Assembly (NCBI RefSeq): GCF_900109355.1
Contig: NZ_FOBF01000002.1
Coordinates: 372,001-436,000, forward strand
DNA: 64,000 nt
Source: Nonomuraea pusilla
GTDB taxonomy: Bacteria > Actinomycetota > Actinomycetes > Streptosporangiales > Streptosporangiaceae
Reading direction: 5' to 3'
The notes beneath the pieces are model-generated. The model ran no database searches. It had not been told where the DNA came from and was given only the letters and a program-made list of their open reading frames with translations. Positions 8,589 through 16,790 of the stretch are shown here, one piece after another. Position 1 is the stretch's first letter, and each line of letters starts with the position of its first letter. The position numbers and the translations under genes were made by a program.

Positions 8589-9541
8589 GCGGCGGCTCCT
8601 TCCTCGTCGTGGGCGCCGCGGCCGGTCAGGGTGAGGAACACCTCGTCCAGGCTGGGCAGGTGCAGTGACAGCTCGGTGACGGAGATGCCGGCGGCCTCCA
8701 GCCGCCGCACGATCTCGGTGAACGCGGCGTCGCCGCCGACCGGCACCGTCGCGACCCCGTTGCCCGGCGACTCGGCGGGCCTGCCGGCGACGGTCGCGAG
8801 GATCGCGGACGCCTCCTCCAGCCTGGACGGGTCGGCGGGCCGCACCAGGACGGTCTGCCCGCCGACGACGCGCTTGAGCTCGCCCGCGGTGCCGTGGGCG
8901 ATGACCCGGCCATGGTCCACGACCGAGATGGCGTCGGCCAGCGCGTCGGCCTCCTCCAGGTACTGGGTGGTGAGCAGCACGGTGACGCCGTCGGCCACCA
9001 GGCGGCGGACGATGGCCCACATGTCCTCGCGTTTGGCGGGGTCGAGGCCGGTCGTGGGCTCGTCCAGGAAGATGACCTCGGGGTTGCCGACGAGGCCGGC
9101 CGCGAGGTCGAGGCGGCGGCGCATGCCGCCCGAGTAGGTGCCGGCGCGCCGCCCGGCGGCTCCGGCCAGCCCGAACTCCTCCAGCAGCCGGGCAGCCCTG
9201 GCCTTGGCCTCGCGGACGCGGAGGTCGAGCAGGCGGCCGATGAGGACGAGGTTCTCGGTGCCGGTCAGGTCCTCGTCGACGGAGGCGTACTGGCCGGTCA
9301 GGCCGATGGCGCGGCGGACGCGGGAGGGGTGGCGCAGCACGTCGATCCCGGCGACGGACGCGCGGCCCGCGTCGGGACGCAGCAGCGTGGCCAGGATGCG
9401 TACCGCGGTGGTCTTGCCGGCCCCGTTGGGGCCGAGCACGCCGAGCACGGTGCCCGGGCGCGCGGTAAGGGTGATGCCGTCCAGGGCGGTGGTCCGGCCG
9501 AACCGTTTGACCAGGCCCTCGGCGTCGATCGCGTGATCCAT
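8585..9541 (-). CDS. ABC transporter ATPase (DrrA-like)
   Basis: 318 residues with a complete ABC nucleotide-binding domain: Walker A GPNGAGKTT, signature YSGGMRRRLDLA, Walker B VIFLDEPTTGLDP and the Q/H-loop LLTTQYLEEAD. The C-terminal extension after residue 230, ending SLDEVFLTLTG, is the regulatory tail of DrrA-type ATPases. It forms an exporter with the downstream DrrB-like permease. Three 11-bp direct repeats (9584-9613) lie just before it and could be a control site; the LysR gene is further upstream on the same strand. Confidence 0.93.
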   Translation of the reverse strand: MDHAIDAEGLVKRFGRTTALDGITLTARPGTVLGVLGPNGAGKTTAVRILATLLRPDAGRASVAGIDVLRHPSRVRRAIGLTGQYASVDEDLTGTENLVLIGRLLDLRVREAKARAARLLEEFGLAGAAGRRAGTYSGGMRRRLDLAAGLVGNPEVIFLDEPTTGLDPAKREDMWAIVRRLVADGVTVLLTTQYLEEADALADAISVVDHGRVIAHGTAGELKRVVGGQTVLVRPADPSRLEEASAILATVAGRPAESPGNGVATVPVGGDAAFTEIVRRLEAAGISVTELSLHLPSLDEVFLTLTGRGAHDEEGAAA

Positions 9542-9583
9542 GCCGCGATGCTGTGGCAGGGCGCTGGCATCGGCCGCACGAAG

Positions 9584-9613
9584 CGCCGTCAGAACGCCGT
9601 CAGAACGCCGTCG
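9584..9613. repeat. 11-bp direct repeats upstream of drrA-like gene
   Basis: CGCCGTCAGAA occurs twice in tandem (9584-9594, 9595-9605) and then partly a third time (CGCCGTC, 9606-9612). The 11-bp period places the copies on the same face of the helix. It lies 43 bp before the ATPase start, between it and the LysR stop. Confidence 0.6.
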
Positions 9614-9631
9614 GCTCCGCAGGGGCGCCCG

Positions 9632-10618
9632 TCAGGCTTGTTCCCTGGCTTCCAGCGTGCGGGCCAGGTCGGCGGCCGGGCCGGGCGGCAGGGCCCCGTG
9701 CAGCATCTCCACCCGGTGCACCAGCCGCGGCGTCAGCAGCGGCACCCCGCACGCGCCCGAGGCGCCGGGGGCGGCCGGCAACGGGCCGGCGGACAGCGGT
9801 GCGCCGGGAAGGGCGGTGGGAAGGGCGGTGGGAAGGGTGGCGGGCAGCAGGGTGGCGGGAAGGGTGGCGGGCAGCAGGGGGGCGGGCAGCAGGGTCAGGC
9901 CGTGGCCGGCGCGCACCAGGTTGAGCACGGTCTGCACGTCGTCGCCCCGGTGGTCGAGCGCCGCGGGGAAGCCCTCGCCCTGCAGCGCGCGCAGCCGCTC
10001 CAGCGGGCACAGGGTGGTCTGCAGCCAGCGGGCGTCCACCAGGTCGGCCAGCCGCAGCCCCGGCCGGCCCGCCAGCGGATGCCCCGGCGGCAGGGCCACG
10101 ACCAGCTCCTCCTCGGCCACGCCCACGACGGTCAGCGGGCCCGACTCGGGCAGGCGCAGCGGGTCGCTGGGCGCGGCGACGCCGTCGGCCAGCCCGATCT
10201 CCGCCTCGCCCGAGGCGACGAGCGCGGCGACGTCCTCGCGGCCGCAGCCGAGCACCGTCACCTCCAGCCGGGGCTGGGCGGCCCGCGCGCGGGCCAGCCG
10301 CCCGGCCAGTGTCGCGTTCAGCGCCAGGGGCGTGGCCGCCAGCCGCAGCCGGTACGCCGGAGGCGCCGCCGCGCGCAGCACGTCCGCGCGGGCCGCGCGC
10401 AGGCGCAGCAGCAGCGGCCCTGCGTGCTCCAGCAGCCGTTCCCCGGCCGGGGTCGGCTCGACGGGCCTGCGGCTCAGCAGTGGCAGGCCGAGGTCGGACT
10501 CCAGCGCCGCGATCTGCTGGGAGATCGCCGACTGGGTGTAGCCGAGCTCGCCGGCCGCCGCCGAGAACGACCTGAGGCGGGCCACGGTCACGAAGGTGCG
10601 AAGCAGGTGCGGGTCCAT
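9632..10618 (-). CDS. LysR-family transcriptional regulator with repeat insertion
   Basis: 328 residues from the ATG at 10618 (MDPHLLRTFVTVARLRSFSA). The N-terminal winged HTH includes LGYTQSAISQQIAALES, and a LysR effector-binding domain follows. Within the effector domain, near residues 240-285, a low-complexity insert made of LLPATLP/TALP repeats interrupts the fold; the DNA shows matching GGGAAGGGCGGT and GGCGGGCAGCAGGGT repeats at 9803-9895. A divergent amidotransferase-like gene starts 71 bp away, with an AT-rich dyad between them, so that gene is a likely target, and the drr-like exporter downstream is another. Confidence 0.85.
   Translation of the reverse strand: MDPHLLRTFVTVARLRSFSAAAGELGYTQSAISQQIAALESDLGLPLLSRRPVEPTPAGERLLEHAGPLLLRLRAARADVLRAAAPPAYRLRLAATPLALNATLAGRLARARAAQPRLEVTVLGCGREDVAALVASGEAEIGLADGVAAPSDPLRLPESGPLTVVGVAEEELVVALPPGHPLAGRPGLRLADLVDARWLQTTLCPLERLRALQGEGFPAALDHRGDDVQTVLNLVRAGHGLTLLPAPLLPATLPATLLPATLPTALPTALPGAPLSAGPLPAAPGASGACGVPLLTPRLVHRVEMLHGALPPGPAADLARTLEAREQA
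9803..9895. repeat. in-frame tandem repeats inside the LysR gene
   Basis: Short units GGGAAGGGCGGT (about three) and GGCGGGCAGCAGGGT-like (about three) run through 93 bp of coding sequence without breaking the frame. They encode an Ala/Leu/Pro/Thr repeat in the effector domain. Slippage-prone sequence like this could vary in copy number between strains. Confidence 0.7.
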
Positions 10619-10623
10619 CACAG

Positions 10624-10636
10624 TTGCTTATAGCAG
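10624..10636. promoter_or_regulatory. LysR-type dyad and promoter elements between divergent genes
   Basis: TTGCTTATAGCAG holds the dyad TGCT-TAT-AGCA. The same AT-rich core gives a -10-like TATAAG on the minus strand (for the LysR gene) and TATAGC on the plus strand (for the amidotransferase-like gene), the usual arrangement of an autoregulating LysR gene and its divergent target. Confidence 0.4.
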
Positions 10637-10689
10637 GTGCAGACATCATCGTTGGCGCTGAAGCGGCGACGGCGGCCACGATGGTGGGC

Positions 10690-11385
10690 ATGAGAATCGC
10701 CCTGGTGGGAGACCGCTCCCCCGCCGTCCGCTCGCACGCCCGCGTCCCGCTGCTCATCGAGGCGCTCAGGCAGCGCGACGGCATCGCGCTCGACGCCTAC
10801 TGGATCCCGACGACGGAGGCGCACGACCTCGCCGGTTTCGACGGCGTCTGGCTGGTGCCCGGCAGCCCGTACCGCAGCGAGGAGGGCGCCGTCGAGGCGG
10901 CGCGCACCGCCAGGGAGCGGGGCATCCCGTTCCTCGGCACCTGCGGCGGGTTCCAGCACATGCTGCTGGAGTACGCCAGGCACGTCTGCGGTCTGGACGT
11001 CGCCCACGCCGAGAACGAGCCGGACGCCCGCGACTTCCTGCTGACGCCGCTGACCTGCTCCCTGGCCGGGCACGAGGGGCTGGTACGGCTGCACCCCGGC
11101 TCGCTGATCGAGCAGATCGTCGGCGCGCCCACCACCATGGAGGCCTACATCTGCTCGTACGGGCTGAACGACGCCTACCAGGCCACCCTGGCCGCCCACG
11201 GCATGGTGTTCTCCGGCCACGCGGAGGACGGCGGCGTGCGGGTCGCCGAACTGCCGCGGCACCCGTTCTTCCTGGCCACGATGTTCCAGCCGGAGCTGGC
11301 CGGCGACGGGCGGCGCCCGCACCCGGTGATCTCGGCGTTCGCCGCCGCCGTCAGCCGCCACGCCGCCGCCCGCACCTCCGCCTGA
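10690..11385 (+). CDS. CTP-synthase C-domain-like class I amidotransferase-fold protein
   Basis: 231 residues counted from the ATG at 10690 (MRIALVGDRS). It resembles the glutaminase domain of CTP synthase as a free-standing protein; this family is known to include selenoproteins. The nucleophile elbow is present as FLGTCGGFQHM (Cys85), but the partner His-x-Glu motif, normally FHPE, reads FQPE, so the classical triad is incomplete. It may therefore bind or modify something other than glutamine. No synthetase domain is linked. The divergent LysR gene is the likely regulator. Confidence 0.75.
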   Translation: MRIALVGDRSPAVRSHARVPLLIEALRQRDGIALDAYWIPTTEAHDLAGFDGVWLVPGSPYRSEEGAVEAARTARERGIPFLGTCGGFQHMLLEYARHVCGLDVAHAENEPDARDFLLTPLTCSLAGHEGLVRLHPGSLIEQIVGAPTTMEAYICSYGLNDAYQATLAAHGMVFSGHAEDGGVRVAELPRHPFFLATMFQPELAGDGRRPHPVISAFAAAVSRHAAARTSA

Positions 11386-11397
11386 GGGCCGCGCGGG

Positions 11398-11679
11398 TCA
11401 GGGAGCGGCGGGGGTGCGCCGGCTCAGCACCAGGTCGGCGGCGAGCCGCGCGGGCGCGCACAGCGTCTGCCCGCACGGCCAGGCGAGCACGACCCTTCCC
11501 GGCACCAGCGGGCGCAGCAGGGGGAAGCGCGGGTGCCAGAAGCGGCCGTCCACGAGCAGCCCCCTGACGCGGGTCGCCACGCCGCAGGCGCGTGCCACGG
11601 CCTCCAGCACCGCCAGGCGCTGGCTGCACGAGCCGCGTCCCAGGGCGAGCGTCCTGGAGGCGGGCTGCCGCTCGTTCAT
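11398..11679 (-). pseudogene. transglutaminase-like protein, N-terminally truncated
   Basis: The frame from an ATG at 11679 encodes 93 residues: MNERQPASRTLALGRGSCSQ, then a segment containing VARACGVATRVRGLLVDGRF. GRGSCSQR..EAVARxxGxxTRVRG is the catalytic-cysteine core of transglutaminase-like proteins. The region before the Cys and the downstream His/Asp part seem to be missing. The ATG overlaps the stop of the SRPBCC gene (ATGA), so the fragment may still be translated by coupling. The same frame runs open upstream (VRPVYAMNERQ) without recognisable protein, consistent with a deletion joining two genes. Confidence 0.5.
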
Positions 11680-12128
11680 CGCGTACACCGGACGCACCCG
11701 GGCCCCGACTGCGCCAGGCGGGCGAGCCTGCGCAGCGAGTGGCGGGCCAGCGCCGACACCACCGGAGCCACCAGCGGCCACAGCGCCCGGCCGAGCACCC
11801 CGAAGGGCGGCGCCAGCTCCTCCGCCCACACCACCCGGCTGCCCGCCCCGGCCGGCGTGACGCGGATGGCGCCCCTGCCGCGCACCAGCGCGCCGGTGTG
11901 GTCCACGAGGACGAGGCGGGGCGGCTCCCAGCGGGTGATCGTCATCGTGTCGAGGAAGCCGAACGGCCGCACGCCGGTGTAGGCCTCCAGCGCGCTGGGA
12001 CCCACCTGCCTGGCCGTGGTCATGAACATCCACTCGCGGTGCCGCGGCCAGTCCGTGATCAGCGCGAACACCTCCTCCTGCGGCGCCGCCACCTCGACCG
12101 CCGCGCCGACGTACACGCGTCCGTTCAT
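11676..12128 (-). CDS. SRPBCC-family (START-like) ligand-binding protein
   Basis: 150 residues from the ATG at 12128, which follows GGAAGGGGACGTG. The N-terminal VEVAAPQEEVFALITDWPRHREWM is the first strand and helix of the SRPBCC/polyketide-cyclase-like fold, followed by the alternating strands and the long C-terminal helix (ALARHSLRRLARLA). These proteins bind hydrophobic ligands; no catalytic role can be assigned. The last about 12 residues (QSGPGCVRCTR) look unrelated and lie next to the transglutaminase fragment, as if the gene's 3' end had been replaced. Confidence 0.8.
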   Translation of the reverse strand: MNGRVYVGAAVEVAAPQEEVFALITDWPRHREWMFMTTARQVGPSALEAYTGVRPFGFLDTMTITRWEPPRLVLVDHTGALVRGRGAIRVTPAGAGSRVVWAEELAPPFGVLGRALWPLVAPVVSALARHSLRRLARLAQSGPGCVRCTR

Positions 12129-12222
12129 CACGTCCCCTTCCGTCGCCGCCTTCACGGCGTACGTCCTCATGATCGGGCTTGACGCGCCCGACGTGCCGGA
12201 GGCGACCCCGCGCGGACGGGCG

Positions 12223-12993
12223 TCAGCGGGCGGCGCGGTCGGCGTTGGCCACGATGGCGTCGTGGACGTAGCGGGACAGGCCCGGGGCCACGTCGTCGAA
12301 GTTGAGCCCGACCCGCTCGTTGGCGAGATAGGACGCCGCCAGGGCCCGGTGGGTGTCGTGGTCGCAGTCGTGGAAGCGGCGGTGGAGGTGCCGCCGATGC
12401 TCCTCGGCCAGGTCCATGACGGCGGGGTTGGTGGCGGGGACGCCCGCGCGCATCGCGTCGAGCAGGCGCTGGTGGATGGCAGACTGCTCGCCGCGGATCT
12501 CGTGCCAGTCGTCGGCGGAGTAGCGGGAGGCGCGCTCCTGCCGCTGCCGCCATAGGTCGGATCCGCCCCAGCGCTGCTCCGCCCGCGCGGCGCCGTCCTC
12601 CAGCCGGGTACTGCCGAAGACCTCCAGCCGTTCTTTGGGGGTGAGGGTCAGGCCGAGGCTGCGCGCGTTCAGTTCCCTGTCGATCGAGGCGAGCATGGCC
12701 CGGTGCCGCTCCATGCGGGCGGTGAGCAGCCGGCGCTGCTCGTTCAGCCGGTCGACGTCGGTACGGGCGGGGTCGGCGAGGATGGCGCCGATCGTGTCGA
12801 GGTCGAAGTCGAGCTCGCGGTAGAACAGGATGCGGCGCAGCACGCGCAGGTCGTCCGCCGAGTAGATCCGGTAACCGGCGGCGTTGCGTCCGGTCGGTTC
12901 GAGCAGGCCGATCTCGTCGTAGTGATGCAGGGTGCGCACCGACACCCCGGCGAGTTCGGCGACGACACCCACGGTGTACTCCTGTGCTTCCAT
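12223..12993 (-). CDS. MerR-family regulator with TipAS-like drug-binding domain
   Basis: 256 residues from the ATG at 12993 (MEAQEYTVGVVAELAGVSVR). The MerR HTH (VSVRTLHHYDEIGLL) and dimerisation helix occupy residues 1-120. The rest, including YSADDWHEIRGEQSAIHQRL and RFHDCDHDTHRALAASYLAN, is a TipAS domain, known from TipAL to capture thiopeptide antibiotics. A promoter with a 19-bp spacer lies directly upstream, as expected for an autoactivating MerR protein. No target exporter is adjacent except the distant drr-like pair, so the regulon is unclear. Confidence 0.9.
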   Translation of the reverse strand: MEAQEYTVGVVAELAGVSVRTLHHYDEIGLLEPTGRNAAGYRIYSADDLRVLRRILFYRELDFDLDTIGAILADPARTDVDRLNEQRRLLTARMERHRAMLASIDRELNARSLGLTLTPKERLEVFGSTRLEDGAARAEQRWGGSDLWRQRQERASRYSADDWHEIRGEQSAIHQRLLDAMRAGVPATNPAVMDLAEEHRRHLHRRFHDCDHDTHRALAASYLANERVGLNFDDVAPGLSRYVHDAIVANADRAAR

Positions 12994-13000
12994 GCCTCCC

Positions 13001-13031
13001 ACTGTGGGGGCCGACGCGGCGTGAGGGTCAA
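13001..13031 (-). promoter_or_regulatory. MerR-type promoter with long spacer
   Basis: On the minus strand a -35 TTGACC (13026-13031) and a weak -10 CACAGT (13001-13006) are separated by 19 bp, the stretched spacing that MerR-family activators require. The spacer CTCACGCCGCGTCGG is partly palindromic. The predicted start of transcription falls at or next to the ATG, so the message may be leaderless. Confidence 0.5.
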
Positions 13032-13046
13032 GCCGTGAGCGTGCGG

Positions 13047-15848
13047 TCAGTGGCGGCCGGGCTCCGCGTCGTGCGTCAGGAAGGCGCGGACGTCCTCCGC
13101 CTCCGGCACTCCCAGCTCGCCGTAGAGGCCGAGGGCCAGCCGTCCGTGCTCGCGGGCCTGCTCCGGGTGCCCGAGGGCGAGGTGGGCGCGCGCCAGCCCG
13201 TCGTGGGCGCGGGCCTGCTCCGGCCGGTTGCCCGAACGGTCGGCGAGGGCGAGCGCGGCCGTGTGCTCCTCGACGGCCCGCACGGGATCGCCCGCCGCCT
13301 CGGCCAGCCCGTTGAGCGCGGCCGCCTCGTCGGCGGTGCTGCCCAGCCTGCGGTGGAGCGCCGCGGCCTGCTCGTGGCGGGCGCGGGCCCCTGCGAGCTC
13401 GCCCTGCCGGCGCAGGACGACGCCGAGGTGGCCGAGCGTCGCCGCCTCCCCCGCCGGGTCGCCGACCTTGCGGTGGAGCGCCAGCGCCAGGTCCAGGTGG
13501 CGGCGGGCCTCCTCGGGGCGTCCGGCCCGGTCGAGCGCGAGGGCGAGGATGCCGAGCACGTGGGCCTCACCCCAGGTGTCGGCGGCGATCCTGGTGAGGT
13601 CGAGCGCCTGCTTGAGGTACTGCTCCGCCTGGGCGTCCTGGCGGCGGCGCAGGGCCACGTTCCCCAGGGTGAGCAGCGCCCTGGCCCGTTCGCCTGTCTC
13701 CTCGCCGGCGTCGAGCGCCTGGTGGGCGTGCTCCTCCGCGCGCTCGTACTCGCCGAGCCGCCAGTACGTCCACGCCAGGTCGGTGAGGGCCCGCGCCTGG
13801 ACCTCGCGGTCGCCGAGCGTGCGGCTGCGCTGGAGGGCCAGACTGTGCAGCGTGAGCGCGTCGTCGTGGTGCGCCTGCCGGTCGAGGTAGGGACGCATCG
13901 CCAGGGCCAGGAGGCCGAGGCAGATCTCGGGCCCGTCGACGGCGGTCGCGATGATGTTGGCGCGTTCGGCGTCGAGCCAGGCGATGGCCTCGGCGGCGTC
14001 GCGGACGGGCGGGACCGGGGTGGCCGGCTGGGGGATGCCCTCCCGCTGGCCGACGCTGTGCGGGAAGAGCCGGTCCATCGCGGCGCGGGAGCGGTGCAGG
14101 TAGTAGGCGAGCAGCCGCATGACGGCGCCGTCGTCCTCGGCGATCGAGCGGGCGTGCTCGCGGAGCAGGTCGTGGAAGGTGTAGCGGCCGGGTTCGAGCT
14201 GCAGGAGCATGTGGGCGTCGAGGAGGTTCTCCAGGAGCTCCTCCGCCTCCTCCTCGGCGATCCCGGCGAGCGCGGCGGCGCCGCACGCGTCGATGTCGCG
14301 GCCCGGCACCAGCCCGAGCAGGCGGAACATGCGCTGCTCCGCCTCGTCGAGCTGCTCGTAGGAGAGGGTGAAGGCCGCCGACACGCCGTCCAGGAGCCTG
14401 CGGTGGTCGCGCAGCCGGCCTGCCAGATAGGCCACGGTCCAGCGGGGACGGTGCTGGAGGCGGGCGGCCGCGATCCGGATGGCGAGCGGGAGGTGCCCGC
14501 ACAGCCGCAGCACCTCGCGTACGGCGTCGGGCTCGTGGCGGGCGCGTTCGCCCACGATCCGCTCGAACAGGGCGGCGGCGTCCTCCTCGGCCAGCACCTC
14601 CACCGACAGCGGGCGGGCCCCGTCCAGGCCGACGAGGCGCCGCCTGCTGGTCACCAGGACGAAGGTGTCGGTGTGCCCCGGCAGCAGGGGGCGTACGTGG
14701 TCGGCGTCGAGGGCGTTGTCCAGGACGGCGAGCACGCGCCGGCCGGCCAGCTCGGCGCGCCACAGGGCGCCGCGCTCGGCCGGCGGGACCGGGATGCGGT
14801 CGGCGGGCACCCCGAGCTGGCGGAGGAGGGCCTCCAGCGCGGCGGAGGCGTCGACCGGCTCCCTGCCCGCGGTGTGGGCCTGCAGGTCGATGAAGAGCTG
14901 CCCGTCGGGGTGGCGGGCGGCCAGCCGGTGGGCGACGTGGACGGCGAGCGCGGTCTTGCCGATCCCCGCCATGCCGTCGATGGTGACGACCGCCGGACCG
15001 TGGCGCTCGCCCACGAGCTGCTCCAGCTCGGCGGCACGTCCGGAGAAGTCGGGGATGTCGTACGGCAGGAAGGTGGAGCGGCGCGCCGGGACGCCGGGCA
15101 CGGGTTCCGGGGCGGGCGCTGGGGCGGCCGGGCCGGCCAGGCGCAGGGCGGGGTCGTCCGCGAGGACCGCCCGCTCCAGCTCGGCAAAGGCGTGCCCGGG
15201 GTCGAGGCCCTGCTCGTCCGCCAGCGCGGTGCGGTAGGCGCGCGCCGCCGCCAGGGCGTCGGCCTGCCGGCCCGACCGGTGCAGGGCCAGGACGAGGTGG
15301 GCGTTGAGCTTCTCGCGCAGCGGGTGCGCGCTCGCCTGGGCGGCCAGCTCGTCGAGCAGGTCGCCGTGCCGCCCGGCGGCGAGCTCGCCCGCCACCAGGC
15401 GCTCGTAGGCCGACAGCCGCCGGTCGTGCCAGAGCTCCCGCACGCCGGCGACGTAGTGCGCGTGGACGTCCTCCAGCGCCTCGCCGCGCCACAGGCCCAG
15501 CGCCTGGCGCAGCTCGCCGGCGGCCGCCAGCTCGGTGAACTCCAGCGTGTCGACCTGCCCTGGCTCCGGCTGCGCCACGTAGCCGCCGGCCCGCGTCTGC
15601 AGCAGGTCCGCGGCGCCGGCGGCGCGCAGCGCCTTGCGGAGCACGGTGATGGAGGCGTGGATCTGCGAGCGGGCGGTGTCGGGCCGGTCGTAACCCCACA
15701 TCGCGTCGATCAGCCGCTCGATGCTGATCACCCGGCCGGAGTTGAGCAGGAGGTAGGCCAGCACAGCGCGGTGACGTGGGGCGATGCCTGTCAGCGGAGC
15801 GCCGTCGACGACCATCTGGACGGGTCCGAGCAAGGTGAAGCGCAGCAT
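13047..15848 (-). CDS. AfsR-type SARP regulator (BTAD, NB-ARC, TPR)
   Basis: 933 residues from the ATG at 15848 (MLRFTLLGPVQMVVDGAPL). Domain order: OmpR-like winged helix (residues 1-95), BTAD (about 100-245), a P-loop NB-ARC ATPase with Walker A GMAGIGKTALA and Walker B VLAVLDNAL, and a C-terminal run of TPR motifs. This is the architecture of AfsR, a pleiotropic activator of secondary metabolism in streptomycetes. An upstream in-frame GTG/ATG set would add 24 residues without conservation. The divergent CMD/ABM pair is the nearest possible target; no secondary-metabolite cluster is seen beside it. Confidence 0.93.
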   Translation of the reverse strand: MLRFTLLGPVQMVVDGAPLTGIAPRHRAVLAYLLLNSGRVISIERLIDAMWGYDRPDTARSQIHASITVLRKALRAAGAADLLQTRAGGYVAQPEPGQVDTLEFTELAAAGELRQALGLWRGEALEDVHAHYVAGVRELWHDRRLSAYERLVAGELAAGRHGDLLDELAAQASAHPLREKLNAHLVLALHRSGRQADALAAARAYRTALADEQGLDPGHAFAELERAVLADDPALRLAGPAAPAPAPEPVPGVPARRSTFLPYDIPDFSGRAAELEQLVGERHGPAVVTIDGMAGIGKTALAVHVAHRLAARHPDGQLFIDLQAHTAGREPVDASAALEALLRQLGVPADRIPVPPAERGALWRAELAGRRVLAVLDNALDADHVRPLLPGHTDTFVLVTSRRRLVGLDGARPLSVEVLAEEDAAALFERIVGERARHEPDAVREVLRLCGHLPLAIRIAAARLQHRPRWTVAYLAGRLRDHRRLLDGVSAAFTLSYEQLDEAEQRMFRLLGLVPGRDIDACGAAALAGIAEEEAEELLENLLDAHMLLQLEPGRYTFHDLLREHARSIAEDDGAVMRLLAYYLHRSRAAMDRLFPHSVGQREGIPQPATPVPPVRDAAEAIAWLDAERANIIATAVDGPEICLGLLALAMRPYLDRQAHHDDALTLHSLALQRSRTLGDREVQARALTDLAWTYWRLGEYERAEEHAHQALDAGEETGERARALLTLGNVALRRRQDAQAEQYLKQALDLTRIAADTWGEAHVLGILALALDRAGRPEEARRHLDLALALHRKVGDPAGEAATLGHLGVVLRRQGELAGARARHEQAAALHRRLGSTADEAAALNGLAEAAGDPVRAVEEHTAALALADRSGNRPEQARAHDGLARAHLALGHPEQAREHGRLALGLYGELGVPEAEDVRAFLTHDAEPGRH

Positions 15849-15971
15849 CGTCCCCCCGGTCACCGTCACATCGCGCGCGCATAGCGAATGTATCAATCCG
15901 GGCAGCCACTCTGATCTCACGCCAACCGGGACATCCCGCTAGGACGTTCAACTCGTACGGAAGGAACCACC

Positions 15972-16424
15972 GTGGAAGCCCGCATGAAGAACCCCGCCAC
16001 GATCATCCCCGCCGCGCTCAAGCCGATCCAGGAACTGATCAAGGCCGCCCACGCGCAGGGGCTCCCCGCGGAGCTCATGGAGATGATCCACCTGCGGGTC
16101 AGCCAGATCAACGGCTGCAGCTTCTGCGTCGACGCCGGGCTGAAGAGCCTGCGCAAGCTCGGCGAGAGCGACGAGCGCGTCGGCCTGCTCGCCGCCTGGC
16201 GCGAGGCGCCGTACTACACCGACGCCGAGCGGGCCGCGCTGGCGCTGGCCGAGGCCTCGACCCGGCTGGCCGACCGCACCGACGCCGTCCCCGACGACGT
16301 CTGGGACAACGCCGCCGACCACTTCGACGAGCGGCAGCTCGCCTCGATCCTGCTGATGACCGCCATCACCAACCTCTTCAACCGCCTGAACGCCCCGATC
16401 CGGCAGGTCGCCGGCACCTGGTAA
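15972..16424 (+). CDS. carboxymuconolactone decarboxylase (AhpD-like) family protein
   Basis: 150 residues from a GTG preceded by GGAAGGAACC. The family start MEARMKNPA is kept. The motif NGCSFCVDAG holds the CxxC and the nearby pattern (EMIHLRVSQINGCSFCVD) of AhpD-like alkylhydroperoxidases, which reduce peroxides with help of a lipoyl or thiol partner. It is all-helical and cytoplasmic. An ABM-domain gene follows after 35 bp, likely one operon. It is divergent from the SARP gene. Confidence 0.9.
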   Translation: MEARMKNPATIIPAALKPIQELIKAAHAQGLPAELMEMIHLRVSQINGCSFCVDAGLKSLRKLGESDERVGLLAAWREAPYYTDAERAALALAEASTRLADRTDAVPDDVWDNAADHFDERQLASILLMTAITNLFNRLNAPIRQVAGTW

Positions 16425-16459
16425 GCACCCCGCCCCCACGCACACGAGGAGAAACGCAC

Positions 16460-16750
16460 ATGTCCGTCGTCCGCTCGCACCGCTACTCCGTCGCCGACGC
16501 CGACCTGGAGGAGTTCCTGGCCCGCCGCACCTCCCTCATCGCGACCGTACGGGAGGGACACCCGGGGCTCACCCACGTCGTGCTCGTCCGGCTCGAGGAC
16601 GGCACCTACACCGACACCTGGCACTGGGAGACCGCCGAGCAGCTCGGCGCCGCGCTCGCCGCCCTGCCCACCTTCCCCGAGGCGCCGCTGACCATGGCCC
16701 TCACCAAGGACGGCACCGCGCAGAACGGCCAGGTCGTCGACGAGCGCTGA
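16460..16750 (+). CDS. antibiotic biosynthesis monooxygenase (ABM) domain protein
   Basis: 96 residues after a good GAGGAG site. The pattern FLARRTSLIATVREGHPGL, then TDTWHWETAEQLGAAL, fits the small ferredoxin-like ABM/dimeric alpha-beta-barrel fold. Members range from cofactor-free quinol monooxygenases to stress proteins of unknown role. Following an AhpD-like gene, it may serve in oxidative or redox stress. The exact substrate cannot be predicted. Confidence 0.75.
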   Translation: MSVVRSHRYSVADADLEEFLARRTSLIATVREGHPGLTHVVLVRLEDGTYTDTWHWETAEQLGAALAALPTFPEAPLTMALTKDGTAQNGQVVDER

Positions 16751-16790
16751 GGCCGGCCCGCCCCCGCCGGCCGGAGCCCCTGTCAGCGGG

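Noticed and set aside
12984..15884. Plus-strand open frame of 966 codons opposite the SARP gene
   Set aside because: It is an antisense shadow of a GC-rich gene: Gly/Arg/Val-rich, no domain, while the minus strand encodes clear BTAD, NB-ARC and TPR domains.
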